Of a stretch of DNA of 64,000 nucleotides, positions 26,326 to 35,219 are shown one piece after another; position 1 is the first letter of the stretch; every line of letters begins with the position of its first letter. Position numbers and translations under genes: made by a program. This DNA is from an uncultured Prevotellaceae bacterium (GTDB lineage: Bacteria > Bacteroidota > Bacteroidia > Bacteroidales > Bacteroidaceae). The stretch is taken from NCBI GenBank assembly GCA_902770635.1, contig CACXTX010000008.1:1-64000 (forward strand), written 5' to 3'. The notes beneath the pieces were generated by a model. It saw only the letters and a list, made by a program, of their open reading frames with translations, did no database searches and had not been told where the DNA came from.

Positions 26326-29155
26326 ATCTAAATATTGCGTTAATGTTTCCTTTTCCTTTGCTCCAGTAAGGCTGTGCCGACGGACCGTTGAGGTCGGTGG
26401 TGTTCACCTTATTGCGCACGGCGGGGATGGCCTTCAGCAGGGCGATGCCCGTCTCGGGCAGCGTGTACAGGATATGGTCGCGTCCATCGCGTGGCGTATA
26501 GACGCCTATCTTGCCGCCCAGCTGTTCTATGCCGAACTGTCCTTCCGCCGTGTTGAACTTCATCCACGAGACGTTGGAGAAGTAGCCCTTGAACTCAGGA
26601 TACTCGAACGACTCGCCCGGAATGGGATCGTTGTAGTCGTTCTGCCACAGTCCGTACTGCGGACCCTCCTGACGGTTCTGCCAAACGCGGTAAGGACCTT
26701 TGCCCACCCATTGCTTCGACTTCATCAGCTGTTCGGGATAGTCGAAGCAGATGCCCATCAGATCTACCACGCCGTAGAAGTTATAGTTGACGCTCATATG
26801 CACGCCGCCGTCGTTCAGGAACCGCCACGTCACCTTCTCCAGCGTGCCGTGTTGGTAGTTGGCAACCAGCGTGCTGTCGCTGAGGGTGAATCCGCAGAAC
26901 GCGCCCTGGTCGGGATATTCCGTATATTCCGTCTTCTTCTTCTCCGCCTGTTTGTCGTCGTGGTTGTAGAAACCGTCCTGCGAGCGGTCGGCACGCTTGG
27001 CAGCAACGAACCGCGGCCCGTTACCGAACGACAGTTTCTTGCCGTTTACCATGACCTGCATCAGCCGTCCCGTCTTCTTGCAGAAGGTGTATTGACGAGT
27101 GCCGTTCTGAACCATCAGTTGGTTATCGTCCTCTGTATAAGAATACTTCTGGGTGTTCTCTTTCAGATAGGGCTTGTTGAAGTGGGCAAGCTTTGTCCAA
27201 TGCTTGTTGCTCCACGTGAATATCTCCTTTCCATAGGGGTCTATGGCTTTCAGCTCTATCACGTCGGCATCCGTCCTTTCTATTTTCAGTTGGGCTTTCT
27301 CACCTGGTGCAGCATCAGGTGAAGGCAGCTTCACTTCCTTGATCACCTTCACGTCTGTTTTTCCGTATTCAGGCATCTTGAGCAGACGGTAGCTGAACTT
27401 GCAGTCTTTCAGGTTCGTGAAGTTATAGCAGTTCTGAATGGTGAAGGCACCGCTGTCAAAGTACAACACCTGCACAGGACTCCACACCTCGCGGATGGTA
27501 TAGAACGAGCCCTCCTTCTCCATGTGCGGTCCTACGATGCCGTCGGCACCGAAGTTGCCCATGCAGTCCACGATGTTGTTCATATCTGTGCGCACCACAC
27601 CCTGGTCCATCAGGTCCCAGAGGAATCCGCCTGCACAGCGTGGGTTCGCCATCATCATTTTCCAGTAGTCCTTCAGTCCTGCACCGTGTCCGCCGTCATA
27701 CAGTCCGTGTAGGAACTCGGTAGGCATGAATATCTCCTTCTGTCGCATGAACTCCGCCGTCTCGCCCCATGAGCGGTAGTGCTTGGTCTCGAAACCGTTG
27801 CGGTTAGCCCAGGGGTATAGCACCACGCGCTGCTGTGGGTCCAGTCGGGTGAACACAGGTTCCAGTTCGTAGTTGAAACCTCCCTCGTTGCCGTTGCTCC
27901 AGAAGATGATGCTGGGATGGTTCATGTCGCGCGTTACCATTTCCTCTACGATATTCGAACCCGTAATGGTCTCGTGTGCCCAGTGCCATCCCGGCTGCTC
28001 ACACTCCACATAAAGACCCAGCGAGTCGCAGGCGTCCAGAAATTCTGGATCAGCAGGATAGTGCGACAGTCGTACCGCGTTCATGTTCATCGACTTGATC
28101 AGCAGCACGTCCTCAATGTTCTTCTGCTTCGACAGCGTGCGCCCTGTTTCAGGACGGAACGAGTGACGGTTGGCACCCTTGAAGATAACCTTCTTGCCAT
28201 TGATGAACACACCGTCCTCCTTGTCACCATTATAGGTATGTCTGTATTCGATGGTGCGGAAACCAAACTTCTGCCTTTCCACATGCAGTGTCTTTCCCTC
28301 TGCGTTTTTCAGTGTAAACACCGCTGTATATAGGTTGGGCTGTTCTGCGTTCCACGTCTTGATGCCCTTCACGCAGAAGTCCACCTTGCCCAGGTCACTT
28401 GCCGTGGTGACGGCAGGACTGCTGGCAACCTTTTTCCCGTTGGCGTCGATGATATCGACACACACAGAACCATTAGGCAATGCACGGTTCAGGAATACGT
28501 CTGCCATAAAGCGCCCATCGGCCTTGGCATTGATGGCTACGCGCGCTATGTTCTGTGCCGGTTTGCTGATGATGAACACTGGGCGCCAGATGCCACCGAA
28601 GTTCCAGTAGTCTGCACGGCGTTCTGCCAGGTTCACCTGTGGGTTCGTGCTCTCTTTCAGCACCTCCACCTCCAGGCGGTTCTTCTTGTTGCCAAAGAAG
28701 ATGCGGTCGCTCACGTCGATGGTATGCCGCGTAAAACCGCCCTGATACGTGCCATTGCCTGCCTTGCGTCCGTTTATCTGTACGCGGGCCTCGGTGAACA
28801 CAGCCTCCAGCACCAGCAGTATCTGGCGACCTTCCCACGCTTTGGGCAGCGTGAACTCGTGTTTGTACTTACCCGTCTCGTCGGCAATGCCCTCGGGTGT
28901 CGCCTTTCCGTAGAACCGCATGCCGTATTGGTACGTGCCGAAGCCCTGCAGCTCCCAGCACGAGGGCACACCTATCTTAGTCCATTTCCCACTGTTGCGT
29001 CCGTCCGAACACAGGAAGTCCCACTCCACCATGTCGTCACATCCGTGTCCAGAAAGGTATTGTCGCTCCGTCTCTACCGAAGACTGAGCCATCAGCGCCA
29101 GCGAACTCGTTAGCGCAGCCAAAAGAAAGATTCGTCTCATCGTATAGCTATACAT
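26318..29155 (-). CDS. Glycoside hydrolase family 2 beta-galactosidase-like enzyme
   Basis: 945 aa; an alternative start at 29140 (MRRIFLLAALTSSLALMAQ) gives a cleaner signal peptide. The layout is LacZ-like: sugar-binding domain (about 30-200; IGVPSCWELQGFGTYQYG), immunoglobulin-like domain, TIM barrel with acid/base in IIFWSNGNEGGF and nucleophile in IFMPTEFLHGLYDGGHG, and the C-terminal beta-galactosidase small-chain-like domain (about 680-940). Expected action is removal of terminal beta-galactose from pectin side chains, inferred from family. It is the first gene of the six-gene leftward operon and is preceded by a well-formed promoter with repeats over its -33 element. Confidence 0.9.
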   Translation of the reverse strand: MYSYTMRRIFLLAALTSSLALMAQSSVETERQYLSGHGCDDMVEWDFLCSDGRNSGKWTKIGVPSCWELQGFGTYQYGMRFYGKATPEGIADETGKYKHEFTLPKAWEGRQILLVLEAVFTEARVQINGRKAGNGTYQGGFTRHTIDVSDRIFFGNKKNRLEVEVLKESTNPQVNLAERRADYWNFGGIWRPVFIISKPAQNIARVAINAKADGRFMADVFLNRALPNGSVCVDIIDANGKKVASSPAVTTASDLGKVDFCVKGIKTWNAEQPNLYTAVFTLKNAEGKTLHVERQKFGFRTIEYRHTYNGDKEDGVFINGKKVIFKGANRHSFRPETGRTLSKQKNIEDVLLIKSMNMNAVRLSHYPADPEFLDACDSLGLYVECEQPGWHWAHETITGSNIVEEMVTRDMNHPSIIFWSNGNEGGFNYELEPVFTRLDPQQRVVLYPWANRNGFETKHYRSWGETAEFMRQKEIFMPTEFLHGLYDGGHGAGLKDYWKMMMANPRCAGGFLWDLMDQGVVRTDMNNIVDCMGNFGADGIVGPHMEKEGSFYTIREVWSPVQVLYFDSGAFTIQNCYNFTNLKDCKFSYRLLKMPEYGKTDVKVIKEVKLPSPDAAPGEKAQLKIERTDADVIELKAIDPYGKEIFTWSNKHWTKLAHFNKPYLKENTQKYSYTEDDNQLMVQNGTRQYTFCKKTGRLMQVMVNGKKLSFGNGPRFVAAKRADRSQDGFYNHDDKQAEKKKTEYTEYPDQGAFCGFTLSDSTLVANYQHGTLEKVTWRFLNDGGVHMSVNYNFYGVVDLMGICFDYPEQLMKSKQWVGKGPYRVWQNRQEGPQYGLWQNDYNDPIPGESFEYPEFKGYFSNVSWMKFNTAEGQFGIEQLGGKIGVYTPRDGRDHILYTLPETGIALLKAIPAVRNKVNTTDLNGPSAQPYWSKGKGNINAIFRFE

Positions 29156-29224
29156 TAATATTTAATATAAAGACGTTTATGCAGGGGCGATGTCATCAAA
29201 CAATCAGCCTTCCTGTAAGATGTG

Positions 29225-29257
29225 CAAAAATACGCAAAAAAATACTGGTACACAAAC
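29225..29257 (-). promoter_or_regulatory. Promoter of the pectin enzyme operon
   Basis: Minus strand: TTTG (29254-29257), 20 bp, TATTTTTG (29225-29232). The -33 TTTG lies inside one of two 12-bp repeats (29251-29262 and 29266-29277), so a regulator bound there would contact the polymerase site directly. Confidence 0.75.
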
Positions 29258-29277
29258 TTGTGGACCACAAACTTGTG
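29251..29277. promoter_or_regulatory. Probable operator: two 12-bp near-palindromic direct repeats
   Basis: CACAAACTTGTG occurs twice, 15 bp apart, start to start. Each copy is nearly palindromic (CACAA/TTGTG). The promoter-proximal copy overlaps the -33 box of the operon starting at 29155. The AraC-type membrane regulator encoded in the same operon is the natural candidate to bind. The remaining gap (29278-29504) shows no gene. Confidence 0.5.
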
Positions 29278-29505
29278 TGCCATTTGCATTTTTTAGGATT
29301 TAGAGGGTGTCTGGGATAATCAATAACCCAGGGGTAATGTCATACATTTTATAGATAGATAATACAAAGGCGCAGTGAAAATGGAAGAACGGAATAAAAC
29401 AAGTTGAACGGACATACAAAAGCTTATTAGGTCCAATAACAAGCATAAAAGGGTTAAAAAAGTGGTGTATTCTTGGACTGCATGTTTTTTTTCTTTGAAT
29501 AAAAG

Positions 29506-29537
29506 TTGGTAATAACAATAGTTTTTTTGTATATTTG
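29506..29537 (+). promoter_or_regulatory. Promoter of the histidine kinase gene
   Basis: TTG (29506-29508), 21 bp, TATATTTG (29530-29537). It leaves about 15 nt to the ATG at 29553. Confidence 0.55.
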
Positions 29538-29552
29538 CAAGCAGAATAACTG

Positions 29553-31433
29553 ATGAAAACAACACTAAGAATTTTAGTCCTCATAATTATTACTACCTGT
29601 GTAGTGCTGCTGGCGGCCTGTCATGAAGGTCGTCAGCAGACTTTACCTGTACAGCAGACGATGGACTCTATGAAGATGTGGTATGGTCAGATGCAGGGCG
29701 ACTCGATGGAAGCAAAGAGCCGGCTGGCAGCTCGTTATCTGCGTCAACATGAGGACGATCATAGCGATGCCATGAGGCGGGTGCGGGCAGAATGGCTCAA
29801 GGCAAAAGGTGTGTGGTACTCGGTCTTCGAGGGCATGCCTGACTCAGCCTTGTACTATACCGAGCGAGCTATTGCGGAGATGAACAGGTTAAGCGGCGTT
29901 GACGAGCTGCGCATCCTGGCAATGTGTAACCGCGCAGATTTCTACCGACAGTTAGGACAGTTGGACTATAGCGTTGATGGCTACCTGATGGCACTGGAGA
30001 CCGCCGACTCGTCAGGACTGGCTGAACAGATGAAGATACCGCTCCTCTTGGGCATCAGTACCGCCTATAGTTTTATGGGCGATTATCAGAACAGCGGGTT
30101 GTGGTGGCGTAAAACAGGAGAACTGGTTGGAAAGATGGACAAGGGCGACCAGTTCATCTACTACAACAATCTGGGTAACGACCATTATTTCCAGGAGCAT
30201 TACCAGCCTGCCCGCGACTGTTTCGTCAAGGCTGTGGAGCTGGTCAAGGGTGAAGAGAATAGGAAGTGGGACTATTTTACGGCACTGAGTAATCTGGGCG
30301 AGATTTATGTATGTTTGGGACAGGCAGATTCCGCACGGGTATTGATAGCACAGGCCGATAGCTTTTTCCGCAAGGTCAATCTTCCACCTCCCTTATATTA
30401 TATTGAGACGGAAAAGATTGAACTGACTTTGCTGGAGGGACATACCCAGCAGGCACTACAGATGGTAAACCATTGTGAATTTTCCGATGTCTCGATTCCT
30501 GCTGCCAAGCTGTTGCGACTGAAAACCGTCGAGCAGGTCATGAGGAAGACGGGGAACTATCAGCGGGCTTACGAGGCACACCGGCAGCTGCATGCCTTGG
30601 AAGACTCGATACAGAACGCCAACGTCCGCATGCAGATGAGCAGTCGCATGCTGCAATACGAGCACGACAAGCGATTGTTGGAGCAACAGCGCACCATCGA
30701 CTTCGAGCGCATGAAGGGAAACCTCGCCTGGGCCCTGTTTGCAGTGGCATTGCTCGCCATCGGATTGCTCTTCATGCTGATATGGCTATGGCGCAAACGC
30801 CAGAAGATGCGCGACATGGAGACAAGACAACAGATAGTAGCCATGCGTATGGAGAACACCCGCAACCGCATTACGCCGCATTTCATCTATAATGCCCTGA
30901 CTCATGAGATGCTGGCACAGGCGGAAGGGCGCGAGGTCAACCTGGAAGACCTCACCCAGTTGCTGCGCAGGGGTGTCGAACAGGCTGACATGCTGGAAAC
31001 CACACTGGCTGAGGAACTCGTCTTCGTCGATTATTATGTAGGCATAGAGGCCCAGCAGATGCGCGACAAGCTCACCTATGTCAAGGAAGTCGCCGGCGAT
31101 GTCGATGTCCGCCAGGTACGACTGCCCGCCATGACTATCCAGATCTTCGTCGAGAACGCCATCAAGCACGGCTTGCGGCGAAAAGGAGGCGTGCTGACCC
31201 TTCGCGCCACCCGACAGGGTTCATCCACCCTGATAGAGGTCATAGACAACGGCGTGGGGCTGAACCCCTCCTATCAGGAGCATACCGGCATGCGTGTTGT
31301 ACGACAGACCATACAGATGCTTAACGAGCATAACCAGCAGCCCATCACCTTCGGCATCGGCAATCTGGAGCAAGGGTGCCGCTCATGGCTGTTGATTCCT
31401 GATGATTTTAATTACAACTTAGCTAAGATATGA
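29553..31433 (+). CDS. TPR-containing LytS-type sensor histidine kinase
   Basis: 626 aa. An N-terminal hydrophobic segment ending in VLLAACHEG looks like a lipobox or membrane anchor. Residues about 40-380 are helical TPR-like repeats (SALYYTERAIAEMNRL, FYRQLGQLDYSVDGYLMAL). One membrane helix follows (about 390-415), a short coiled coil, and a His_kinase domain with phospho-acceptor block NRITPHFIYNALTHEML and an ATP-binding block (FVENAIKHGLRRKGG, DNGVGLNPS). Its stop overlaps the start of the LytTR regulator by 4 nt, so the two form a cognate pair. The signal is unknown; with no glycan-binding domain it need not belong to the neighbouring pectin locus. Confidence 0.9.
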   Translation: MKTTLRILVLIIITTCVVLLAACHEGRQQTLPVQQTMDSMKMWYGQMQGDSMEAKSRLAARYLRQHEDDHSDAMRRVRAEWLKAKGVWYSVFEGMPDSALYYTERAIAEMNRLSGVDELRILAMCNRADFYRQLGQLDYSVDGYLMALETADSSGLAEQMKIPLLLGISTAYSFMGDYQNSGLWWRKTGELVGKMDKGDQFIYYNNLGNDHYFQEHYQPARDCFVKAVELVKGEENRKWDYFTALSNLGEIYVCLGQADSARVLIAQADSFFRKVNLPPPLYYIETEKIELTLLEGHTQQALQMVNHCEFSDVSIPAAKLLRLKTVEQVMRKTGNYQRAYEAHRQLHALEDSIQNANVRMQMSSRMLQYEHDKRLLEQQRTIDFERMKGNLAWALFAVALLAIGLLFMLIWLWRKRQKMRDMETRQQIVAMRMENTRNRITPHFIYNALTHEMLAQAEGREVNLEDLTQLLRRGVEQADMLETTLAEELVFVDYYVGIEAQQMRDKLTYVKEVAGDVDVRQVRLPAMTIQIFVENAIKHGLRRKGGVLTLRATRQGSSTLIEVIDNGVGLNPSYQEHTGMRVVRQTIQMLNEHNQQPITFGIGNLEQGCRSWLLIPDDFNYNLAKI

Positions 31434-32185
31434 ACAAACAGAAACTGACCAAGGTATTCATCGTTGACGACAACTACGAAGCCGTTGAACTGCTGCGCCA
31501 CTTGCTGGAGCACGACTATTCCGTCGAGGTGGTCGGCACTGCCGGCGATGCAGAGGAAGCCGCCTCCCAGATTACACAAGCCAATCCCGACCTGATTTTT
31601 CTGGACGTGGAACTGCCAACCATGTCAGGACTGGAGTTCTGCACCATGATACAAAACGAGCTGAAACCCGAGACGAAAGTGGTTTTCTACACTGGCTACG
31701 ACAAGTACATGCTTGAAGCCATCCGGCGCCAGGCCTTCGACTACCTGCTGAAACCAGTCACGAAGCAGGAGCTGAGCCATGTCATGACCCGATACTATGA
31801 AGACAAGCTGACGGGCATTCCACCCACGCCCCATTCTGACAGCCGCATGCCCAAGATACTGGTTGTCAATACCCTCAACGAGCACCTCCCACTCTGTCAG
31901 TCCGACTGTGCCTTCTTCCGTTACAACCAGGAACACAAGGTGTGGGAAGTCATCTGCATGGATGGCGAGACCTATATGCTGCGCCACCGCACCACCTCCG
32001 ATGTCATCCTGCACTACTCTGCCGATTTTGTGCAGATTCACAAGCGTTACATCGTCAATGTCAACAACATCAAAAAAATTCAGGGTGCGGTGTGCATCCT
32101 GAATGAACCGTTGGAAAGTAACCGTGAGCTGAAAATCAGCAAGAACTTCAAGCACGCCGTGCTGTCCACTTTCTATTCCCTCTGA
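31430..32185 (+). CDS. LytTR-family response regulator
   Basis: 251 aa. The receiver domain (about 8-125) shows VFIVDDNYEAVELL, the phosphorylated Asp in PDLIFLDVELPTMSG, and the conserved Lys in FDYLLKPVTK. The C-terminal LytTR DNA-binding domain (about 145-250) includes DGETYMLRHRTTSDVIL and FVQIHKRYIVNVNNIKKI. It overlaps the kinase gene by 4 nt, as expected of a co-translated two-component pair. It abuts the convergent lipoprotein gene with no gap, so the two transcripts may overlap. Confidence 0.93.
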   Translation: MNKQKLTKVFIVDDNYEAVELLRHLLEHDYSVEVVGTAGDAEEAASQITQANPDLIFLDVELPTMSGLEFCTMIQNELKPETKVVFYTGYDKYMLEAIRRQAFDYLLKPVTKQELSHVMTRYYEDKLTGIPPTPHSDSRMPKILVVNTLNEHLPLCQSDCAFFRYNQEHKVWEVICMDGETYMLRHRTTSDVILHYSADFVQIHKRYIVNVNNIKKIQGAVCILNEPLESNRELKISKNFKHAVLSTFYSL

Positions 32186-33328
32186 TTACAGCAGGTTCTT
32201 GATAGCCGTTTCCAAGTCTTTGATAGTCTGCGAGCGACCCACCAGGTTGTTGTCGCGGTCTATCAGGAAGAACTCAGGCACGCTCCGTACGTTATAGAGG
32301 TTCAGCGTCGATGAGTTCGCACCTGCCGTCTCTCTAACGCTAATCCAGGGCAGCGCTGCTGTCTGCGTCTTCCAGAAGTGCTCGTCGCCGTCCAGGCTTA
32401 CTTGGTAAATCTCCAGTCCAGCCCCGTGGTACTTGTTGTACAGCTCGCGCAGTAGCAGGATGCGTGCCGGCGACTCGTTTGTGGCAAACACGTGGAAGTC
32501 CAGCAGCACCACCTTACCCTTCAGGTCCGTCAGTCGGCGCACCTTGCCGTTGTTGTCAGCCAGTGCAATGTCTATGAGCCCCGTCGTCTGTACCTTGCTC
32601 GGGTCGATGGCCTGCGCCTGGTTCGCCTCGTTGATGCGCACGTTCTTCATGCCCTCTATCGCTATGTTGTGCAGGTTAGCCCCACGCTCAGCGTTCGGGT
32701 AGTGTGCATCCCAGCTGGTAGCTACTGCGGCAAACACCTTGATGTCGTCCTTGTCCGTGCGGGGGTTGAACAGCAGCATGTTACCCATCGTCTGGAACAG
32801 GGCGAAGTACGCATACGACTTGTCTGGGTTTGGGAAGATATACTCCTTTTTCACCTCGTCCTTATACTGTCTGATCAGTCCCAGGATGCTGTCGTTCGAC
32901 TGGTCCACCGTCAGTGCCTCGTCGCTGCTGATGAGGATAGCCTTGCGTTGCAGCTCCATCTGTTTCAGTGCCAGTTCCTTAATCTTCTGGCAGTTCTCCG
33001 AGCCCGTCACCTCATAGCCTGTCGCCATTTTCGGGTAGGATGCCTTCACCGTCACTGTCTCTGTCGAGTCTATGGCAATGTTGATAATCTGGTCGCTGAT
33101 GCGCAGACGGTAGAACTCTGGTCCCTCCGTCGCCTCACCGCTGAAGCTGAATTTTCCGTCCGCAGTCAGTTTCACGCTGTCTATGACGTTCAGCTCGCTG
33201 ATGCCCACATTCTCCAGGTAGAGCACTGAGTCCTTCGCCTCTGTTATCTCTCCTTCCACATGGAATTTCCTGTCGCTACACGACGCCATGCCCAGCACGG
33301 CCATCGCTATCATTACATATTTCTTCAT
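32186..33328 (-). CDS. DUF4369 + thioredoxin-fold lipoprotein without CxxC
   Basis: 380 aa. The type II signal ends in LGMASC near residue 17. A DUF4369 domain follows (about 20-110: VEGEITEAKDSVLYLENV), then a helical linker and a thioredoxin/AhpC-TSA-like domain (about 245-380: LTDLKGKVVLLDF, IYQVSLDGDEHFWKTQ, YNVRSVPEFFLIDRDNNLV). Where resolving thioredoxins have WCxxC after the first strand, this protein has HVFATNESPAR, so it has no redox cysteine pair. It may have kept the fold for binding or chaperoning. The promoter at 33363-33392 serves it alone. Confidence 0.85.
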   Translation of the reverse strand: MKKYVMIAMAVLGMASCSDRKFHVEGEITEAKDSVLYLENVGISELNVIDSVKLTADGKFSFSGEATEGPEFYRLRISDQIINIAIDSTETVTVKASYPKMATGYEVTGSENCQKIKELALKQMELQRKAILISSDEALTVDQSNDSILGLIRQYKDEVKKEYIFPNPDKSYAYFALFQTMGNMLLFNPRTDKDDIKVFAAVATSWDAHYPNAERGANLHNIAIEGMKNVRINEANQAQAIDPSKVQTTGLIDIALADNNGKVRRLTDLKGKVVLLDFHVFATNESPARILLLRELYNKYHGAGLEIYQVSLDGDEHFWKTQTAALPWISVRETAGANSSTLNLYNVRSVPEFFLIDRDNNLVGRSQTIKDLETAIKNLL

Positions 33329-33362
33329 TGTTGTTTTCAGGTTGTTTCTTTCAATTTGGTTG

Positions 33363-33392
33363 CAAAGGTACGAAAATTTTTCTAACTGCCAA
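33363..33392 (-). promoter_or_regulatory. Promoter of the DUF4369 lipoprotein gene
   Basis: Minus strand: TTG (33390-33392), 19 bp, TACCTTTG (33363-33370). It leaves about 34 nt to the ATG. Confidence 0.65.
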
Positions 33393-33444
33393 GCCTGGCA
33401 GCCAAGATTTCTTATCTTTCCGAGAAATCTATTGTACCATCAGG

Positions 33445-34131
33445 TCAGACTAGTCCTTCTTCGTGATATGAGTAATAATGTCCGTCAGTGATGATGACGT
33501 GGTCAAGGAGATGGATGCGCATGATGTCGCAAGCGTTCTTGAGGTTGTTTGTCAATAGGTTGTCCATCTGACTGGGGCGCAGATTGCCAGAAGGGTGGTT
33601 ATGGCAAACGGCCAGGATGGTGGCATTAGCCAGTACGGCTTCACGCATGATGATACGGATATCGACAGCCACCTCGGTGATTCCTCCGTGTGAGATGCGT
33701 AATTTCTTGATAAGGCGGTAGTTCTGGTTCATCAGTAACAGCCAGAACTCTTCCACGTCCAGATCCTGCATCAGGGGGTGCATGTGGTTGTAGATGCGTG
33801 TGGCTGTTCCCAGGTCGGGACGTTCCTCGGGGGCTTCCATCTGGCGTCGTTTCCCTAGTTCGCAGGCAGCGAGTATGGTGATGGCCTTGGCCTCGCCGAT
33901 ACCGTTGTAGTCACAAAGCTGATGGATGGTCATCTTGCCCAATGTGTTCAGGTTGTTGTTACAGTCATTCAAGATACGTTTCATGAGAGTAACAGCATCC
34001 TCCTTTGCCGAACCGGAACCGACAAGGATAGCCAGCAACTCAGCGTCGCTGAGCGCTGACGGTCCTAGTCGCATCAGTTTTTCACGGGGACGGTCTTCCT
34101 CTGCCCATTGGTTGATGTTCAGCTTGTCCAT
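33445..34131 (-). CDS. radC: RadC-family JAB-domain protein
   Basis: 228 aa. An N-terminal helix-hairpin-helix region (about 35-90: LAILVGSGSAKEDAVTLM, DYNGIGEAKAITILAA) is followed by the JAB/MPN domain with metal motif AVCHNHPSGNLRPSQMDN (His-x-His plus Asp). This is the full UPF0758/RadC architecture. The family's role in recombination or repair is uncertain, as the original E. coli radC phenotype was due to another gene. It starts 3 nt after the GT2 stop, in an efp - GT2 - radC transcript. Confidence 0.95.
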   Translation of the reverse strand: MDKLNINQWAEEDRPREKLMRLGPSALSDAELLAILVGSGSAKEDAVTLMKRILNDCNNNLNTLGKMTIHQLCDYNGIGEAKAITILAACELGKRRQMEAPEERPDLGTATRIYNHMHPLMQDLDVEEFWLLLMNQNYRLIKKLRISHGGITEVAVDIRIIMREAVLANATILAVCHNHPSGNLRPSQMDNLLTNNLKNACDIMRIHLLDHVIITDGHYYSYHEEGLV

Positions 34132-34134
34132 CTC

Positions 34135-35127
34135 TTATCTCAACTTTCCGCTAAACAGTGACTCCAGGAATCCGATGCCATAGCCGATGAGTTGTACGAA
34201 GACGGCAGCAACGGCGAGGAAGCCTACCTTGAGGCTCTTGGACTGGATGCTGGAATCGATGAGAATGAGCAGGGCATAGAGCAGCAGCAAGGTCAGCGAG
34301 AGCCCGCAAGTGAACGGGGCCAGCAGCAACAGGCCCAGGCAGCCCAGCGTGAACACGGAGGGCAGGGCATGGACGGGCTTGAGGGCCTCGGGGTACATAC
34401 GCCACAGATTGACACGGGCATAGCCGCTGTTATAGACCTGGCGCCAGAACTTTTTGAAGTCGGTACGGCGCTTGTGCCACACCCACGCATCGGGAAACAG
34501 CCGGCAAGTGTAGCCGGCACGGAAGATGCGGAGGGAGAAGTCGATGTCCTCGCCATAGAGCGACATCTTCGAGAAGCGCGTCTGCGAGAAGCCGCCCAAC
34601 TTGAGGTAGGCCTCACGACGGATGCCGAGGTTGAAGGAACGGGGATAGAACTTGTCCAGCTGCTTCTTGCCTCCACGGATGCCTCCAGTAGTGAAGAACG
34701 ACGTCATAGCGTAGGAGATGGCCTTCTGGACGTCGGTGAAAGACTCGTGGGCTGCATCGGGACCGCCAAAAGCGGTGATTTCATCACCTAGTGAAGAGTG
34801 AAGAGTGGTGAGTGAAGAATCGACGGCAGCCATATAGCCCACGGGCAGCACGACATCGGAGTCGAGAATGATGACATACTCACCCTGGGCACGCTCCACA
34901 CCGTAGTTACGGCTGGGACCGGGTCCGGAGTTGTCCTTGAAGTAATAATGCAAGTCAAGGATGCCTGCGTACTTGTCGCAAACATCCTTGCAAGGGATTT
35001 TAGACCCGTCCTCTACAATAACCACCTCGAAGTCCTTACAGGTCTGGGTGCTGAGGCTCTCCAGCAGTTCGGCAACCTCGTCGGGACGATTATAGACGGG
35101 TACAATAATTGAATATTTCATATTCAT
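34135..35127 (-). CDS. Glycosyltransferase family 2
   Basis: About 330 aa from the Met at 35127; MKYS at 35121 is equally possible. The frame stays open to 35205, but those residues are translated heptanucleotide repeat and do not belong to the fold. GT-A features: MKYSIIVPVYNRPDEVAELL, the Asp in VVIVEDGS, and VIILDSDVVLPVG (DxD metal site); an LYGEDIDFSLRI acceptor-site motif and WHKRR follow. Two C-terminal membrane helices (about 260-325) anchor it. A heptad array (34790-34817) is read in frame as SSLTTLHSSL just after the DxD strand. The acceptor is unknown. Confidence 0.88.
   Translation of the reverse strand: MNMKYSIIVPVYNRPDEVAELLESLSTQTCKDFEVVIVEDGSKIPCKDVCDKYAGILDLHYYFKDNSGPGPSRNYGVERAQGEYVIILDSDVVLPVGYMAAVDSSLTTLHSSLGDEITAFGGPDAAHESFTDVQKAISYAMTSFFTTGGIRGGKKQLDKFYPRSFNLGIRREAYLKLGGFSQTRFSKMSLYGEDIDFSLRIFRAGYTCRLFPDAWVWHKRRTDFKKFWRQVYNSGYARVNLWRMYPEALKPVHALPSVFTLGCLGLLLLAPFTCGLSLTLLLLYALLILIDSSIQSKSLKVGFLAVAAVFVQLIGYGIGFLESLFSGKLR
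34790..34817. repeat. Heptanucleotide array (AGTGAAG) inside the GT2 gene
   Basis: Four units: AGTGAAG, AGTGAAG, AGTGGTG, AGTGAAG. Read on the minus strand they encode Ser/Thr/Leu-rich residues. Loss or gain of one unit would shift the frame. Confidence 0.85.
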
Positions 35128-35161
35128 GAATTGAGAATTGAGAATGGAGAATTGAGAATTA
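35128..35161. repeat. Heptanucleotide array (GAATTGA) at the start of the GT2 gene
   Basis: Nearly five units (GAATTGA, GAATTGA, GAATGGA, GAATTGA, partial). It directly abuts the ATG at 35127, so it occupies the ribosome-binding region. It is the left arm of an inverted pair with 35192-35219. Confidence 0.85.
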
Positions 35162-35191
35162 TGATTACTGCTGCCCTGAGGCATGTCATCA

Positions 35192-35219
35192 TTCTCAATT
35201 CCCAACTCTCAATTAGCAA
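35192..35219. repeat. Heptanucleotide array (TTCTCAA), inverted relative to 35128-35161
   Basis: Units TTCTCAA, TTCCCAA, CTCTCAA, TTAGCAA, the reverse complement of the GAATTGA-type array. It touches the stop codon of efp. With the other arm and a 30-nt spacer it can fold into a long hairpin. Confidence 0.8.

Noticed and set aside
26174..27322. 382-aa open frame antisense to GH106/GH2
   Set aside because: Shadow frame of two real genes; composition Val/Leu/His-rich without domain.
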